Shown in pieces: positions 1 through 10,500 of a stretch of 64,000 nt of DNA. The position numbers were made by a program, and so were the translations under genes. The stretch's first letter is position 1; every line of letters begins with the position of its first letter. The stretch comes from Aurantiochytrium sp. KH105 (Eukaryota; Sar; Bigyra; Thraustochytrida; Thraustochytriidae). The stretch spans positions 1 through 64,000 of the forward strand of contig BGKB01000072.1 of assembly GCA_003116975.1 (NCBI GenBank), in the 5' to 3' direction. The notes under the pieces were generated by a model. That model was not told the origin of the DNA. It did no database searches and saw nothing but the letters and a program-made list of their open reading frames with translations.

Positions 1-1
1 A

Positions 2-1135
2 ATCGGTCTTCTGAGCGGGCTGCACGATCTGCATTCGCGAGGCTTCGTGCACTGCGATGTCAAGCCAGAAAACGTCTTTCTCGCAAAGGGTCTGTCGCCG
101 GTGCTGGGCGACTTTGACGGCGTGCAGACGCACAATGTGACCATGACGCAGCCGATGCAGGCCACCATCAAGTACATGGCGCCAGAACTCCGCAACGGAA
201 ATGTCGACAAGGTCGAGCCTGCCGTGGACATGTTTTCTGTGGGTGTGGTGCTCGCGGAGCTCTTTGACGGCTCAGAGGTGTCTGACGCAATTCAAGCACT
301 CATTTCGTCTCTCCAGTCTGCAAATCCGACACAGCGGCCCACTCCACTTGAGGCCTTGCGTCACGAAGCCTTCCAGGCCGAGCCTATGAAGAAGGCCTCA
401 TGTGTCATTTGTCTCGACGTTTATCCAGTCAGTGGAGGCGTGTCTTGCGCCGACGGCCACTTTACGTGCAAAGAGTGCCTGAGCGGGTCGGTTCGCGCCG
501 CGACTCAAGCTCAGGCTCACGTCAACGTACGACGGGATGGAAGCATGTGCTGTGTCGCGCCCGACTGTGAACTCCTTGTTTCTGGTCGAGCCATTGCATC
601 CGCGGTTCCAGACGAGGACTTTGCAGCTCTACTCGACATTGTGCGCGCGCACTTTGAGCGAGACGCTGCAGCCGAACAAGAGCGTCAGCTTCGTGACCGC
701 GTTGACGCAGCGCTCCGCGAACATGGATTGGACCGGACGACGCAGAATCACATTCGCGCCATTCAAGATGAGGTCCTTGCCATGTCGTGTCCGCGCTGCT
801 CGACAGTCTTTGCTGACTTTGATGGCTGCTGTGCTCTCAAATGTGGCGCTTGCGCATGCTATTTTTGTGCATGGTGTCTGCAAGACACAGGCAATGACTC
901 AGATGCTTGTCATGAGCACGTTGCCGCATGCGCGTCAAAGCCTGCTGGCGAAGAAGACCCATTCTTTAGCGATTTTGCTGTTGTACAGCAAGCGTGGGCT
1001 CGGCTTCGTGCGCAACGTCTTCGTCACTACATGGCGGAAAAGATCGAAGACGCAGACGTGCGTGCCCACGTCCAGCAGAGCCTGCGCCCTCTCCTCACGC
1101 CGGACATTGTCGGCGACAACTTAAGGTTCGAATAA
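2..1135 (+). CDS. Protein kinase fused to RING/IBR-type zinc module, 5' end cut by the window edge
   Basis: The open frame enters from the left edge and ends with TAA at 1133-1135. The first visible residues (LHDLHSRGFVHCDVKPENV) are a kinase catalytic loop: HCD replaces HRD, while the catalytic Asp, the Lys and the Asn of KPEN are kept. A DFD motif stands where DFG is usual, followed by an APE motif, so the essential acidic residues survive and activity is plausible. The C-lobe is short and runs into a C-x2-C RING-like cluster (from about 395: CVICLD, then HFTCKEC) and, near 783-930, a second cluster (CPRC, GCCALKC, CYFCAWC) that resembles an IBR/RING2 module. In established RBR proteins such modules transfer ubiquitin. 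I infer a kinase-ubiquitin ligase fusion. The N-lobe lies outside the window. A decayed copy of the C-terminus is at 2593-2886. Confidence 0.75.
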   Translation: MGLLSGLHDLHSRGFVHCDVKPENVFLAKGLSPVLGDFDGVQTHNVTMTQPMQATIKYMAPELRNGNVDKVEPAVDMFSVGVVLAELFDGSEVSDAIQALISSLQSANPTQRPTPLEALRHEAFQAEPMKKASCVICLDVYPVSGGVSCADGHFTCKECLSGSVRAATQAQAHVNVRRDGSMCCVAPDCELLVSGRAIASAVPDEDFAALLDIVRAHFERDAAAEQERQLRDRVDAALREHGLDRTTQNHIRAIQDEVLAMSCPRCSTVFADFDGCCALKCGACACYFCAWCLQDTGNDSDACHEHVAACASKPAGEEDPFFSDFAVVQQAWARLRAQRLRHYMAEKIEDADVRAHVQQSLRPLLTPDIVGDNLRFE

Positions 1136-2024
1136 TAGATGCCGAGAATGTGCTTTTATAATCGATTTGATGGGTCGCTTTTTGTTGCCTTGTCTGAGTC
1201 TCGCCGTTTCGTGGACTCATCCTTCTGATGATGATCTCGGTGGAGCAAAGAGCTCTTGCATGGCTTGCTCGCACGTTCGGACGGGCTTTGTGCATGAGCG
1301 TACAGGCAGTCCTTTGTGCACAAGTCTTGTCATCTCTTTCACAGGTGCTTGTTATGTAGTGAAGATCACAAGGAGAAGAGTCTGACACCGCTCACTAGTA
1401 GCATGCAGAAGGTGCGTTGACCCCATTTCTACTTGTTTCTTTTTTCCATGTTGCCATGCGTGGCTCAGTTCTCGAAACGCGTATCGTGCCCGAGCGTTTC
1501 TCGAGCGATTATTCAGATTCCGACGTGGCCCTCAAAACCGAATGCCGGCCTTTTTCGTCCTCGTGCTCGTGCAGCGCGCTGCTGATCCTCAAATCTGGCA
1601 GAGTCACTCTAATTGTCTAGAGTGCCCTCCACCACAGCCACAGCGGCCGGTACAGGCAGCTAGCTTCCTGGGAGGGGTGCGCGTGAAGGCAGGATCCGGG
1701 GTGCGCGGAAGGGTGTGTGCTTGGGGTGTGCGCCTGCGCTCATCTGCGCGTTGGAGAGAGGTTTCCAACCGCCCGACCGAGGTTGCCAGCCAGCCAGCGG
1801 CAACACAGACGCAAAAGGTTGCTGTTGCGTCGTTGAGCGACAGCGCCGCGCGCAAGAACAGGGCAGAGAAAAGAAGAGGAGGGATGCGGTGGCGAGGGTC
1901 GTGTCAAGACGAGCGCGTCACGCCGCGATGACCCAGGAGACCTTGCGTGAGTTCACGAGAAGGATAAAGTGCACAACGACGTCGGCCCACGCACGCACTT
2001 GTTTGGCAATGCAAGGTGAGCTGA
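1136..2024. other. Intergenic stretch, no supported gene
   Basis: About 890 bases with only short frames of ordinary composition. One ATG frame starting at 1928 (MTQETLREFTRRIK) runs to 2092. It could join the next open frame if a 25-base GT...AG segment at 2016-2040 were removed. No family was recognised. Confidence 0.4.
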
Positions 2025-2357
2025 GAAAGAGCACGTCAAGAGGTCGTTGCTGTCCTCGATGTCTACGATTCGGTTCCACCGGATGCGATTGATCTCGTTC
2101 ACTTCAGTCTGTCTGCCGGTACGAGCGCGTTTCGCTTACGTGCAAGCCTGAATGAGCCTGCAGCGCAAAAAGACTGTCCAAGCTTGATTTGGCTAGCTCT
2201 GCTATCAGGAAACTCGGCTTCTTCGTCATGTCCAAGAGCCCGAGGGTGCAACGTCGATTTCTCAGACAACAAGGGGCTCCACGATAGGTGCCTCCACGCC
2301 CACCCGTTCTTGAAAGCATCTCGCTTCGTTCGCCTCTTTTTCTTCTCTTCGCTGTGA
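2025..2357 (+). other. Open frame of 110 codons without a start codon, possible gene relic
   Basis: The frame is open from just after a TGA at 2022 to a TGA at 2355. It reads like protein (VVAVLDVYDSVPPDAIDLVH near its start, HAHPFLKASRFV near its end) but has no in-frame ATG. It lies shortly upstream of the decayed kinase/RING 3' copy at 2593-2886, so it may be another piece of the same decayed gene. That link is inference: the matching part of the intact gene lies outside the window. I do not recognise a family. Confidence 0.3.
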
Positions 2358-2592
2358 CTGCTCATTCAAGACCGTGGCCCTGTGGCTCTTTTTCTCTGCG
2401 GGCTCTTTGCATGATTTCGCAAAGCAAAAGCCCCATCCGCGCCAGATACTCGAAGGCATACGGCCGAGAAGTTCGACGCGCGAGCTTGCGTCCATTTCGT
2501 ACTTGCAGTATTAGAAGACATGGCTTGCTCGTAAAGCGCGCCAGGCGTATCATTCAAGCGGGCTTGCGCTCAATGCGCGCGCGCGTGATTGG

Positions 2593-2886
2593 ATGCTCTG
2601 TCTGCAGGACACAGGCAATGACTCAGGCGCTTGTCATCAGCACGTTGCAACATGCGTGTCACATCCTGCTGGCGAAGAAGACCCATTCTTTAGCGATTTT
2701 GCTCTTGTACAGCAAGCGTGGGATCGGCTTCGTGCACAACGTCTTCGTAGCTACATAGCGGAGAAAGTTGAAGACGCAGGCATGCGTGCCAACGTCCAGC
2801 AGAGACTGCATCCACGTCTTACGCCGAACATTGTTGGCGACAATTTTACTTTTTTCCTAGAACATAGTTACCAATTTTCGCTTTGA
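2593..2886 (+). pseudogene. Decayed copy of the C-terminus of the kinase/RING gene
   Basis: From about 2600 to 2852 the translation closely follows the last 80 or so residues of the gene at 2-1135: CLQDTGNDSGACHQHVATC here against CLQDTGNDSDACHEHVAAC there. The shared tail ends VQQRLHPRLTPNIVGDN here and VQQSLRPLLTPDIVGDN there. Upstream of 2593 the RING cysteines are gone and the frame is lost, so this is a 3' fragment. The piece ends with an unrelated short extension and TGA at 2884. It points to a local tandem duplication of the kinase/RING gene followed by decay. Confidence 0.75.
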
Positions 2887-2965
2887 TTCTCATGGTCAAA
2901 TTACGTCCTTTCGAGGGGCCAGACGCTTCCTGACGACTTTTACGTAAGGATTCATGCGCTTGCCC

Positions 2966-3416
2966 GGCGCCGCCGCGGGGCACACAGCTTCGCAACGATC
3001 ATACTTTTTTGGAAAATGGCCAAATTTGGACTAGCAATATATAAGATTCAAACGCCCAGTACTCTCACATTCGATCATACCACGTGGGCAACTCCTCATC
3101 TCATTCGCACTGAGCAGAAAAGTCACGTAGGGCCGGGTTAGTAGTGTGATAGGGGACTGCACGCGAAGTCCCGGTGTTGAATGTTTTTTTNGGCGCCGCC
3201 GCGGGGCACACAGCTTCGCAACGATCATACTTTTTTGGAAAATGGCCAAATTTGGACTAGCAATATATAAGATTCAAACGCCCAGTACTCTCACATTCGA
3301 TCATACCACGTGGGCAACTCCTCATCTCATTCGCACTGAGCAGAAAAGTCACGTAGGGCCGGGTTAGTAGTGTGATAGGGGACTGCACGCGAAGTCCCGG
3401 TGTTGAATGTTTTTTT
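2966..3416. repeat. 225-bp direct repeat, two identical copies separated by one N
   Basis: Copy 1 is 2966-3190 and copy 2 is 3192-3416. Both start GGCGCCGCCGCGGGGCACAC and end in a T run, and I see no difference between them. A single N at 3191 sits exactly at the junction. That pattern suggests either a true head-to-tail duplication or an assembler overlap left unmerged at a T homopolymer. Near its 3' end each copy carries a hairpin (GGGACT with AGTCCC, 8-base loop), then CCGGTGTTGAATG and a T run. This is weakly like a tRNA-derived Pol III element with a terminator. Confidence 0.85.
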
Positions 3417-5060
3417 TTTGCATTTTTTTGGCCGAAATTGCGTTTTGCTGTCCCGCCGAGCTTGGGCTGTGAAACTTGGAGAAGCAAAATGTAGCTTGCA
3501 GAACGAGCGCTCCGGCTTTTAGATGACCTCTGCGAGTCTTCGCACGATGATGAGGAGTTGCGATACCTTGCATTGCAGAAGCATTGAAGCTTGGGCTGTA
3601 AAGACCTGGAGAAGCAAATTGTAGCTTGCAGAACGAGCGCTCCGGCTTTTAGATGACCTCTGCGAGTCTTCGCACGATGATGAGGAGTTGCGATACCTTG
3701 CATTGCAAAAGCATTGAAGCTTGGGCTGTGAAACTTGGAGAAGCAAATTGTAGCTTGCAGACCGAGCACTCAGGCTTTTAGATGGCCTCTGCGAGTCTTC
3801 GCACGATGATGAGGACTTGCGATACCTTGCATTGCAAAAGCATTGAAGCTTGGGCTGTGAAACTTGGAGAAGCAAAATGTAGCTTGCAGACCGAGCACTC
3901 AGGCTTTTAGATGGCCTCTGCGAGTCTTCGCACGATGATGAGGAGTTGCGATACCTTGCATTGCAGAAGCATTGAAGCTTGGGCTGTGAAACTTGGAGAA
4001 GCAAATCGTAGCTTGCAGAACGAGCGCTCCGGCTTTTAGATGACCTCTGCGAGTCTTCGCACGATGATGAGGAGTTGCGATACCTTGCATTGCAAAAGCA
4101 TTGAAGCTTGGGCTGTAAAACTTGGAGAAGCAAAATGTAGCTTGCAGACCGAGCACTCAGGCTTTTAGATGACCTCTGCGAGTCTTCGCACGATGATGAG
4201 GAGTTGCGATACGTAGCATTGCAAAAGTACTATTGAAGCTAGTGCTTGGAAGATTAAACTGGGTGTGGTAGTCTTGTCACAAATCCATCGCAAGACTCAG
4301 CGGGCATTTTGCTGCCAATGAGCGAATGAGCTAGAGATTACGGTAAAGGTCAAGCATCCTCGTTTTGGAGAATAGACTTCGCGTAATTGATCCTTGAAGC
4401 TCAATGATTTTTGGGTCGATTGCTGACGGTTAAAGCAATCTTTACTTGAGGCCATGACGCCTGTTATCAAACTGCTCTCGTGCGTGCATGTTTATTCTGG
4501 CTTTCCCCTTCGTACGGCGTTGAGCACGTCGGAAGTGACGTTGAAAAGAGGATGCTTTTTCACTGCGGTCGCGCCATAACCACACGCGCACGTTCGCGGG
4601 ACACGCGCCAACGATTCACCTTTTTCAAATGCCCCGCGCGCCGCACACGCCGCACGCGGAAAGCTGAAAGTGCACGTGCTCTCAATCGCGCTTGTGTCTT
4701 CTTTTTATCTCTGTCAGGCTGCAAAACAAAGTTCTTGCGCTTACCGTCCGGTGCTTTGCCTGCGCAACGCATTCTACGCAACGCAAATTGCGAGCTTCTT
4801 TGTACCTATAGATTGTATTGGGGATTCATCTCGTTGTCAGGCAGCTACAAACACGCGTCGACCCGGCCGGGCGGCCGCATGCACAGCGGAGCTGCACCCG
4901 AGGCAGCCGGTCCGATTGCCGCCTGCAGTCGCGGACGCGCGCTCTGCGAGCAGCAAGAACGGGACTGCGCGAGTTTCCGCGATGCGTGAACTCTCTTCAG
5001 CGAGTGAACGTGACGGCGAGCGAGGAAGCTTCTACAGCTCGAGTCGCCGCCGCGGAAAAC
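3405..5060. repeat. Segmental duplication, copy 1 (partner 12075-13140)
   Basis: This segment aligns colinearly with 12075-13140. Shared blocks include GCGTTTTGCTG, TTGCATTGCAAAAGTACTAT, the CCTGTTATCAA stretch (4458 and 12486), GGCGTTGAGCACGTCG (4515 and 12543), GTGCACGTGCTCTCA/GCGCACGTGCTCTCA, and the CGCAACGCAAATTG motif. Copy 1 is longer because it holds a 129-bp tandem array. In copy 2 the segment leads directly into the start of the TPR gene; after copy 1 no TPR gene follows. The segment therefore seems to be the 3' end of an old upstream gene plus the 5' flank of a TPR-type gene, copied once and diverged. Confidence 0.8.
3461..4236. repeat. 129-bp tandem repeat, six units, derived from coding-type sequence
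   Basis: Units begin at 3461, 3590, 3720, 3849, 3978 and 4107 with CTTGGGCTGT. The period is 129 bases (130 once). Units differ by scattered substitutions. The single-copy relative at about 12150-12290 reads as an intact protein segment (LSILDKQIVAYRLSARFLDD), so the array is that 43-codon segment amplified. In the array the sense frame is broken by stops, but the period divisible by three leaves long antisense frames open. Those frames are a by-product, not genes. Confidence 0.85.
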
Positions 5061-7595
5061 AATCGAGCAAGACTGACATCGTCTCTTTGGCAATTGCCTT
5101 CTCTGCAACTGGCATCCATAGTGAGGAGCGACGAAAGGAAAAACTCAATCATGCAAAAGTCCCTTCTACTTCGACTGCTCACACGCGCAGAACCGATCTC
5201 CAGGCGCGCATTCAAATTTCAAAGGAGGCCGACGCTCGCTTCATCAGCATGCTCATGATAAAACGAAGACCATTTTCTTCAGCCATTGAGCATCCTTCGT
5301 CGATCGATCGTAAACGAAGCGCTTTGCTTGCTGAACTAGAGGGTCGCCAAGGTTGCCTCATCGTCATACAGCAACGTCGGCATGTCACGTTAGCTTGAGC
5401 GTGCCAGAGGTCAAGAAGGTTCAAGGTTTTGGCAAGGCTAGCAGCAACCGTGTCTGGCATCGACAAAGATGTCCGCTTTACACACGAGCTCATATGGCTG
5501 ATTCGCAGAAAGACGTTCAAGAGTTGCCTCTGGCCTGCCTAGCTGAGGGACGCCACAAAGGAGAGAGCAAGATCGTTGGCGACCAAGCAGCGCACTCGAC
5601 GCTGGCCGCAGCATGCCTCGAGCGCTCAGTGTGGAAGTTTTATCAGCAAGTGAGCCATTATCGACTACACCTACTTTCACCACACAGCGCCACCTAGGTC
5701 TCCTCGCATGGCTTTGATGCCCTTCGACCTTGATCTCGGTACGCGAAAAAGCAGCAGCCCGTGTCGCCGAACGAGGTCATCTTCACCACTTCGTTTATTT
5801 TCGCCTGCCCGAGGTTCAAGAGAAGGCGACAACTTTGACGGCATGGCGCCTATTGTTTTGCTTTCGGCGCAAGCACTCGTGGCCGCATGAACTTGGGGAT
5901 CGATGTCAAGCGCCAGCAGCCGCGAGAATAAAAAAAAAGTACAATGCTGCAGCCAAAGTGGGCATGAGCTTGACGCAAGACCGCCGCGCGCACGAGCAGC
6001 CCCTTGTAGATCAGGTGCACGCTACCCCGCGCAGGCCTACTTCGACTGCAAGCACTCGCCGGAGCCCAAGGCGCTCCGGAAATCCTTTCTTCACCTTGAT
6101 TGCTACTGCACGTGAAGGTGGAGTCGTCGGGCAGTGCGAGACAACTTTTTCGACTTGCGCGGCGCCGTCGCAGCTCGACAGAGACAGCCGCCTCCTGAAA
6201 CCCTACTCCTCTCGTGGCTCGCTCGCCGGCACCCGCGTCCCCTGCCGTCGCCTCCGCGCAACGGCGTCCTCATCTTCGTCAACTCAGGCAACCTCCAGGC
6301 CACTCCAAGCGGTAAGACGTTGCGGCGAGACCTGCCACGGGCGCGCGCCCGCCCGGGCACCTCAGGCTCTCAACGCCATCCGTCGACCCCGCGCGCTGCC
6401 TTGGCGCACCCTGGCACCTCCGCGGCGCCCGGCTTCGTCATCTGCTCCGGCGGCGAGCCCGGGCCTTCGTCTTCGTCAAATGCTCTGGCTGGTTGTTTGT
6501 CCATTTGCAAGGACCAATGATCCTCTTTGCAGCGCGCAGATAAAACACTTGGATCTTGGCACATCAACCAGCTCGCAGCGTGGCAAGCTAGCCACCGATG
6601 CCCAAGTCGGACGCGTCGCTCACGAGGCAGCCTGGCCTGGCCTGGCTTGCTTGGCTAAAGAAAAATATAAAGGCTGAATGCTTGCCACTGCTCGGGAGCG
6701 TGCTCTATCATTCTCGGGCATCGCAGCAGCCAGCGCATCGGCCAGTCTCCTCATCGCGGCCCGAGCCAGCCAGCCAACTGTCGGCTCCAGGCTGATCTGG
6801 CGACGGGAGGCGCGCGAGGCGACCAGGAGCAGCGGCCATCTCGCGGCCTTCGGGGCGGCCCATGGCACGGCGCCTGCGCCCGAGCCAACAACAGCGAGAC
6901 GCCTCAGCCAGCATGACCAACCAGGGCACACCAGCCGCGGCATAGCCACGTGGGTTGGTGCGACCCACCGCGCCATGCCCTTCTCCTTTTTCCTCTCTTC
7001 CTCGCTTCCCATCTTCCTTTCCCGACGACGGCGGGCCTGGCGGCGGCGGCGGCAGTGTGCTCGTCCACTTTTTTCCCTCTTTCGAAGCCAGCCTCGAGGG
7101 CCAGGATCACGCGCGCATGGAAGGATGTTGGAGGCCGCGCACGCTCACAGTCAATTTCGCTCACGCGCCGAAAATCGCCCGCCAGCAGTGCAGCCACCAT
7201 GGCCGGGGGCGGCCCAGCTGCGTTGTGCACGCACGCGCACATTTGATTGTACGTATAGGGAAAGAAGAGGGGCTTCGGAAAAAATGCGCAGCACGCGCGG
7301 TACACAGTTCTTGTTTAGCCCCCTCCAACGGTATAACAATGGAACTTTGCGCAGTAATTGGGGGGTGTTCTGGGAAAGTTTTCATGCATAACTTTTTGCA
7401 TGCAATTTCCACCAGCCGAGGGCGGTAGGGGCAGCAAGACCGATTCGCCGCACGAGCGAGAGCGGGGTCGAGGACGCGCAGCCGCGGCGGCGAGGGGAAC
7501 AGCGCTCGGGTGGGGGCAGCCGCGCGCGAGAAGGGGCGCGCGGTCGAACAGAGGAAGAGGGCCGCGGTGAGTCCTGATCCTGTCTCCGTGAGACC
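5061..7595. other. Long intergenic region upstream of the TIR-NACHT-WD40 gene
   Basis: About 2.5 kb. The first part (to about 5700) has scattered short protein-like frames on the plus strand (for example ISKEADARFISMLMIKRRPF near 5216) but no continuous gene or recognisable family, so it may be a relic. From about 5950 to 7590 it is GC-rich. Frames such as 5730-6677 and the ATG frame 6678-7391 are mostly Arg/Ala/Ser/Pro of low-complexity type and I do not support them as genes. A TATA-like AAATATAAAGG lies at about 6663-6673. Whether it drives the downstream gene, some 900 bases away, is unknown. Confidence 0.4.
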
Positions 7596-10500
7596 ATGGT
7601 GAGCGTTCAGGACTTGATCGCGCGCTTCAACAGAGGCCGCGTCGGCGGAGCGCACGCAGAGGTCGAGGTGAACGAAGCCGCGCAGACGGAGGCAGAGCTA
7701 CAGGTTGTTGTGGAGGACCAGGCAGAGGAAGGAGCGGACCTTGAAGTCCCTGAGGTTCTCAACGACTTTGCCGTCCTCGTCGTGCACGATCCCGCGGACG
7801 AGACCGTGGCCGAGCAGCTCGTTGAAGCGATCCAGCCTCACCTCAGCGTGCCCGTACACACCGCAAGAGAAGCTGCCGAGGCAAGAAAGGAGGCCAAGAA
7901 TGCCGAGGTCGCTCTACTTCTCGTGGGCATGGCACTCCAGAGCAACTGGAAGCTCGTTGAAGCTGCGGCGAGAGTCCTCCCGAACGCGCTTGTACCCATC
8001 CTCATCGACGATACAATGTATGAACAAAAGGACTGGAAAGGCGCGATTGCGTGGTACATGCCCAATCTACTCTATGTCGATTTCTGTGACCCCGTCAAGG
8101 CTGATGTCCGTGCGATAATGGCTCAAGTCTTTGCCGCACGAAATCGTGTTTCGCCAGCTTTGGATAGCAAGGACTTTCACTTCTTCGTCTCTCATGAACG
8201 AAGTGATCACGAGAAGGCCATTGAGATTGCTCAAGAACTGCGTGACAGAGGTCTTGAAGCATGGCTCGAGGACGAGATGTCTGGAAGCACTTATGCGAGT
8301 ATGGCAGAGGGCATTGAAAAATCGAAGGTGTTCCTCATTCTCGCAACCCAAAGGTACATGGACGTAGTTAACAGCGGTGAATACACTGATTACTGCCTCG
8401 AGGAGTTTCAGTACGCTTGCAGCAAATGCTTCGATCGTATTGTGGTTGCTGCTCTAGAACCGGATATGATGGAGGCAACGACGAAATGGACCGGGCTCTT
8501 CAAGCTTGTACTTTCGCGTCAGGTACCCGTGGACCTGATAAACTTTTCGGTTGAGGCGATCGACCTCCTCGCTGAGGGCATCAACCTACGCATGCAGATA
8601 CCAAAGGCTCCTTCGGACTTTACCCCTCTGATGTGCGACATCTATCCTCGCCTGAACCCGTGCAGCTCAGAGGCATGGGCCAAGGGCAAGGCAGAAAGCT
8701 TTACCCTTGGCACGCGGAGCTGGGTCATCGACGAGCTTTGCAACTGGTACAACAAGAAATGGAGTTTCGTCTTTATTCTCGTGGGCGTCGGCGGTGTCGG
8801 CAAAAGCGTCATCATGGCCGAGCTTTGCCACCGTGGAGGCGCTCTGAAAACTGACGAAGATACCGAAAAGAGCAAGGCTGATGAAAGCGGGGGATCGCGG
8901 CGAAAGTCGTCACGTGTACGTAGCTTGTGGCGTCGTAGCAAGAAAGAGCGCCCGCCTATCTTGGTGGCAGCGTACCATTTCTTTCGGCACGATGATGGGA
9001 GCGCGGCTTCGCCTGCTGAAGCAATTATAAGCATTGCTTGGCAACTGTGTCAGACCGTGCCCCATTTCTCTGAAGCACTCGATCCAGTAATCTTTGACTG
9101 TAAGGGTCTTCGCGAAAAGACGCTAGCCGAGGTATTCAAGACGATCCTCGTTAATCCCTTAAGAAAGGTCGGCTCAGAACAGGTGCGACAAGTGGTCGTG
9201 CTCGACGCTCTCGACGAGTGCAGCAAAAGCCACGATGCGATGTGGGAAATAATCTGCACGTGGAAGTATACAATGCCGACATGGCTCAAATTAATCGTTA
9301 GCACACGGCCCGAAGGCGAGATTCAACGCGACATCAGCAACAACAGACTTGATTTTAAAGTGCTGGAGCCCAAGGACGAAGAGAACTTTCGCGACATTGA
9401 AATGCACATTGAGCATTTGCTGTGCGATATGAGCGAGTTCGCGGAACCAAAAGACGTTGCATCTTGCGCCAAGATTCTTTCCGAACGCTCCGAAGGTCTC
9501 TTTCTCTGGGCGAGCTTCCTTCCCGGGACCCTGAACCGGATGCACGAAGAGAAGCAAGGTGGATTGCTGACCGCGCAGGACATCTCTCACAAAGATGCCA
9601 TTCCCAATGGGCTCGGCGGCATGTTCAAAGAGTACTTTGAGCGCCTGCAAGAAAAAGTTGGCGGGGAAAAGACGTACAAGATGCTCCTGGCGCCAATCGT
9701 AGCTGCTCGTGAACCGCTAAGCGTCGAGCAACTCACCGTGGTTCTTGGCAAAACCACCAAGGAGACCAAAACGATCATTGGCAACGCGCGTAATCTCCTG
9801 TACCAGGGCGGTGATGGCCGTGTGGCGCTCATCCACAAGCGGATGGCAGACTGGCTGGTTGACTTTGATCAAAGCGGAGATCTTGGCGTGGACATTGAAG
9901 ATGGCCATATTGCCTTGGCCGACTACTGCAGCAGCTCCCGCTACGATGTCTTTTCTCTCCGTCACGCCGTCTTTCACCTCGTCAAGAGCGGCGGGCACGC
10001 TGAGGCTTTCGAGCTCCTGAATGACTTTGCATGGGTAAAGAGCGCCATCTCTGTCGGTGACAATGAAGAGCAAAGGCGCGCCACAATCAGAAACCTAATT
10101 CGTGACTGCTTCAAATCCGGCATATACTTTGCGCCTGAAAGTGATACGCCCCGCTTCCTGAACAAAGCAGTGCATGCCCTCAGCTACGATCCCAACGAAC
10201 TTGCGTCGCAAGTTCTGGCGCGTCTTGGTCACGACTCGAAAGATCCCTTGGCACGTTGTCTGCAAACACCTGATCAGCCATGGCTGGAGCCTACTCGCGT
10301 CACCCTTGCTCATCCCCGCGGACCCTTGCTGCACGTGATGAAGGGGCACTCTGATGACGTCAACAGCGTGGCGATACAGGGCGACACCATCGTCAGTGGG
10401 TCCGATGACATGACGGTGCGCATCTGGAACGCTACGTCGGGCGAGGAGCAGCACGTGTTGGAGGGGCACTCTGCTGAGGTCAACAGCGTGGCGATACAGG

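Noticed and set aside
3120-3190. Functional tRNA gene
   Set aside because: Only a hairpin and a weak B-box-like word are seen; no acceptor stem pairing and no proper D arm.
2966-3416. Terminal repeats of a retroelement
   Set aside because: The two copies are directly adjacent with nothing between them but one N, and no element genes are nearby.
3519-4133. 204-residue repeat protein on the minus strand across the 129-bp array
   Set aside because: The open frame follows from a period divisible by three. The related single-copy sequence codes in the opposite direction.
5730-6677. 315-residue plus-strand frame upstream of the receptor gene
   Set aside because: Low-complexity Arg/Ala/Ser/Pro composition in GC-rich DNA with other frames equally open; no domain.
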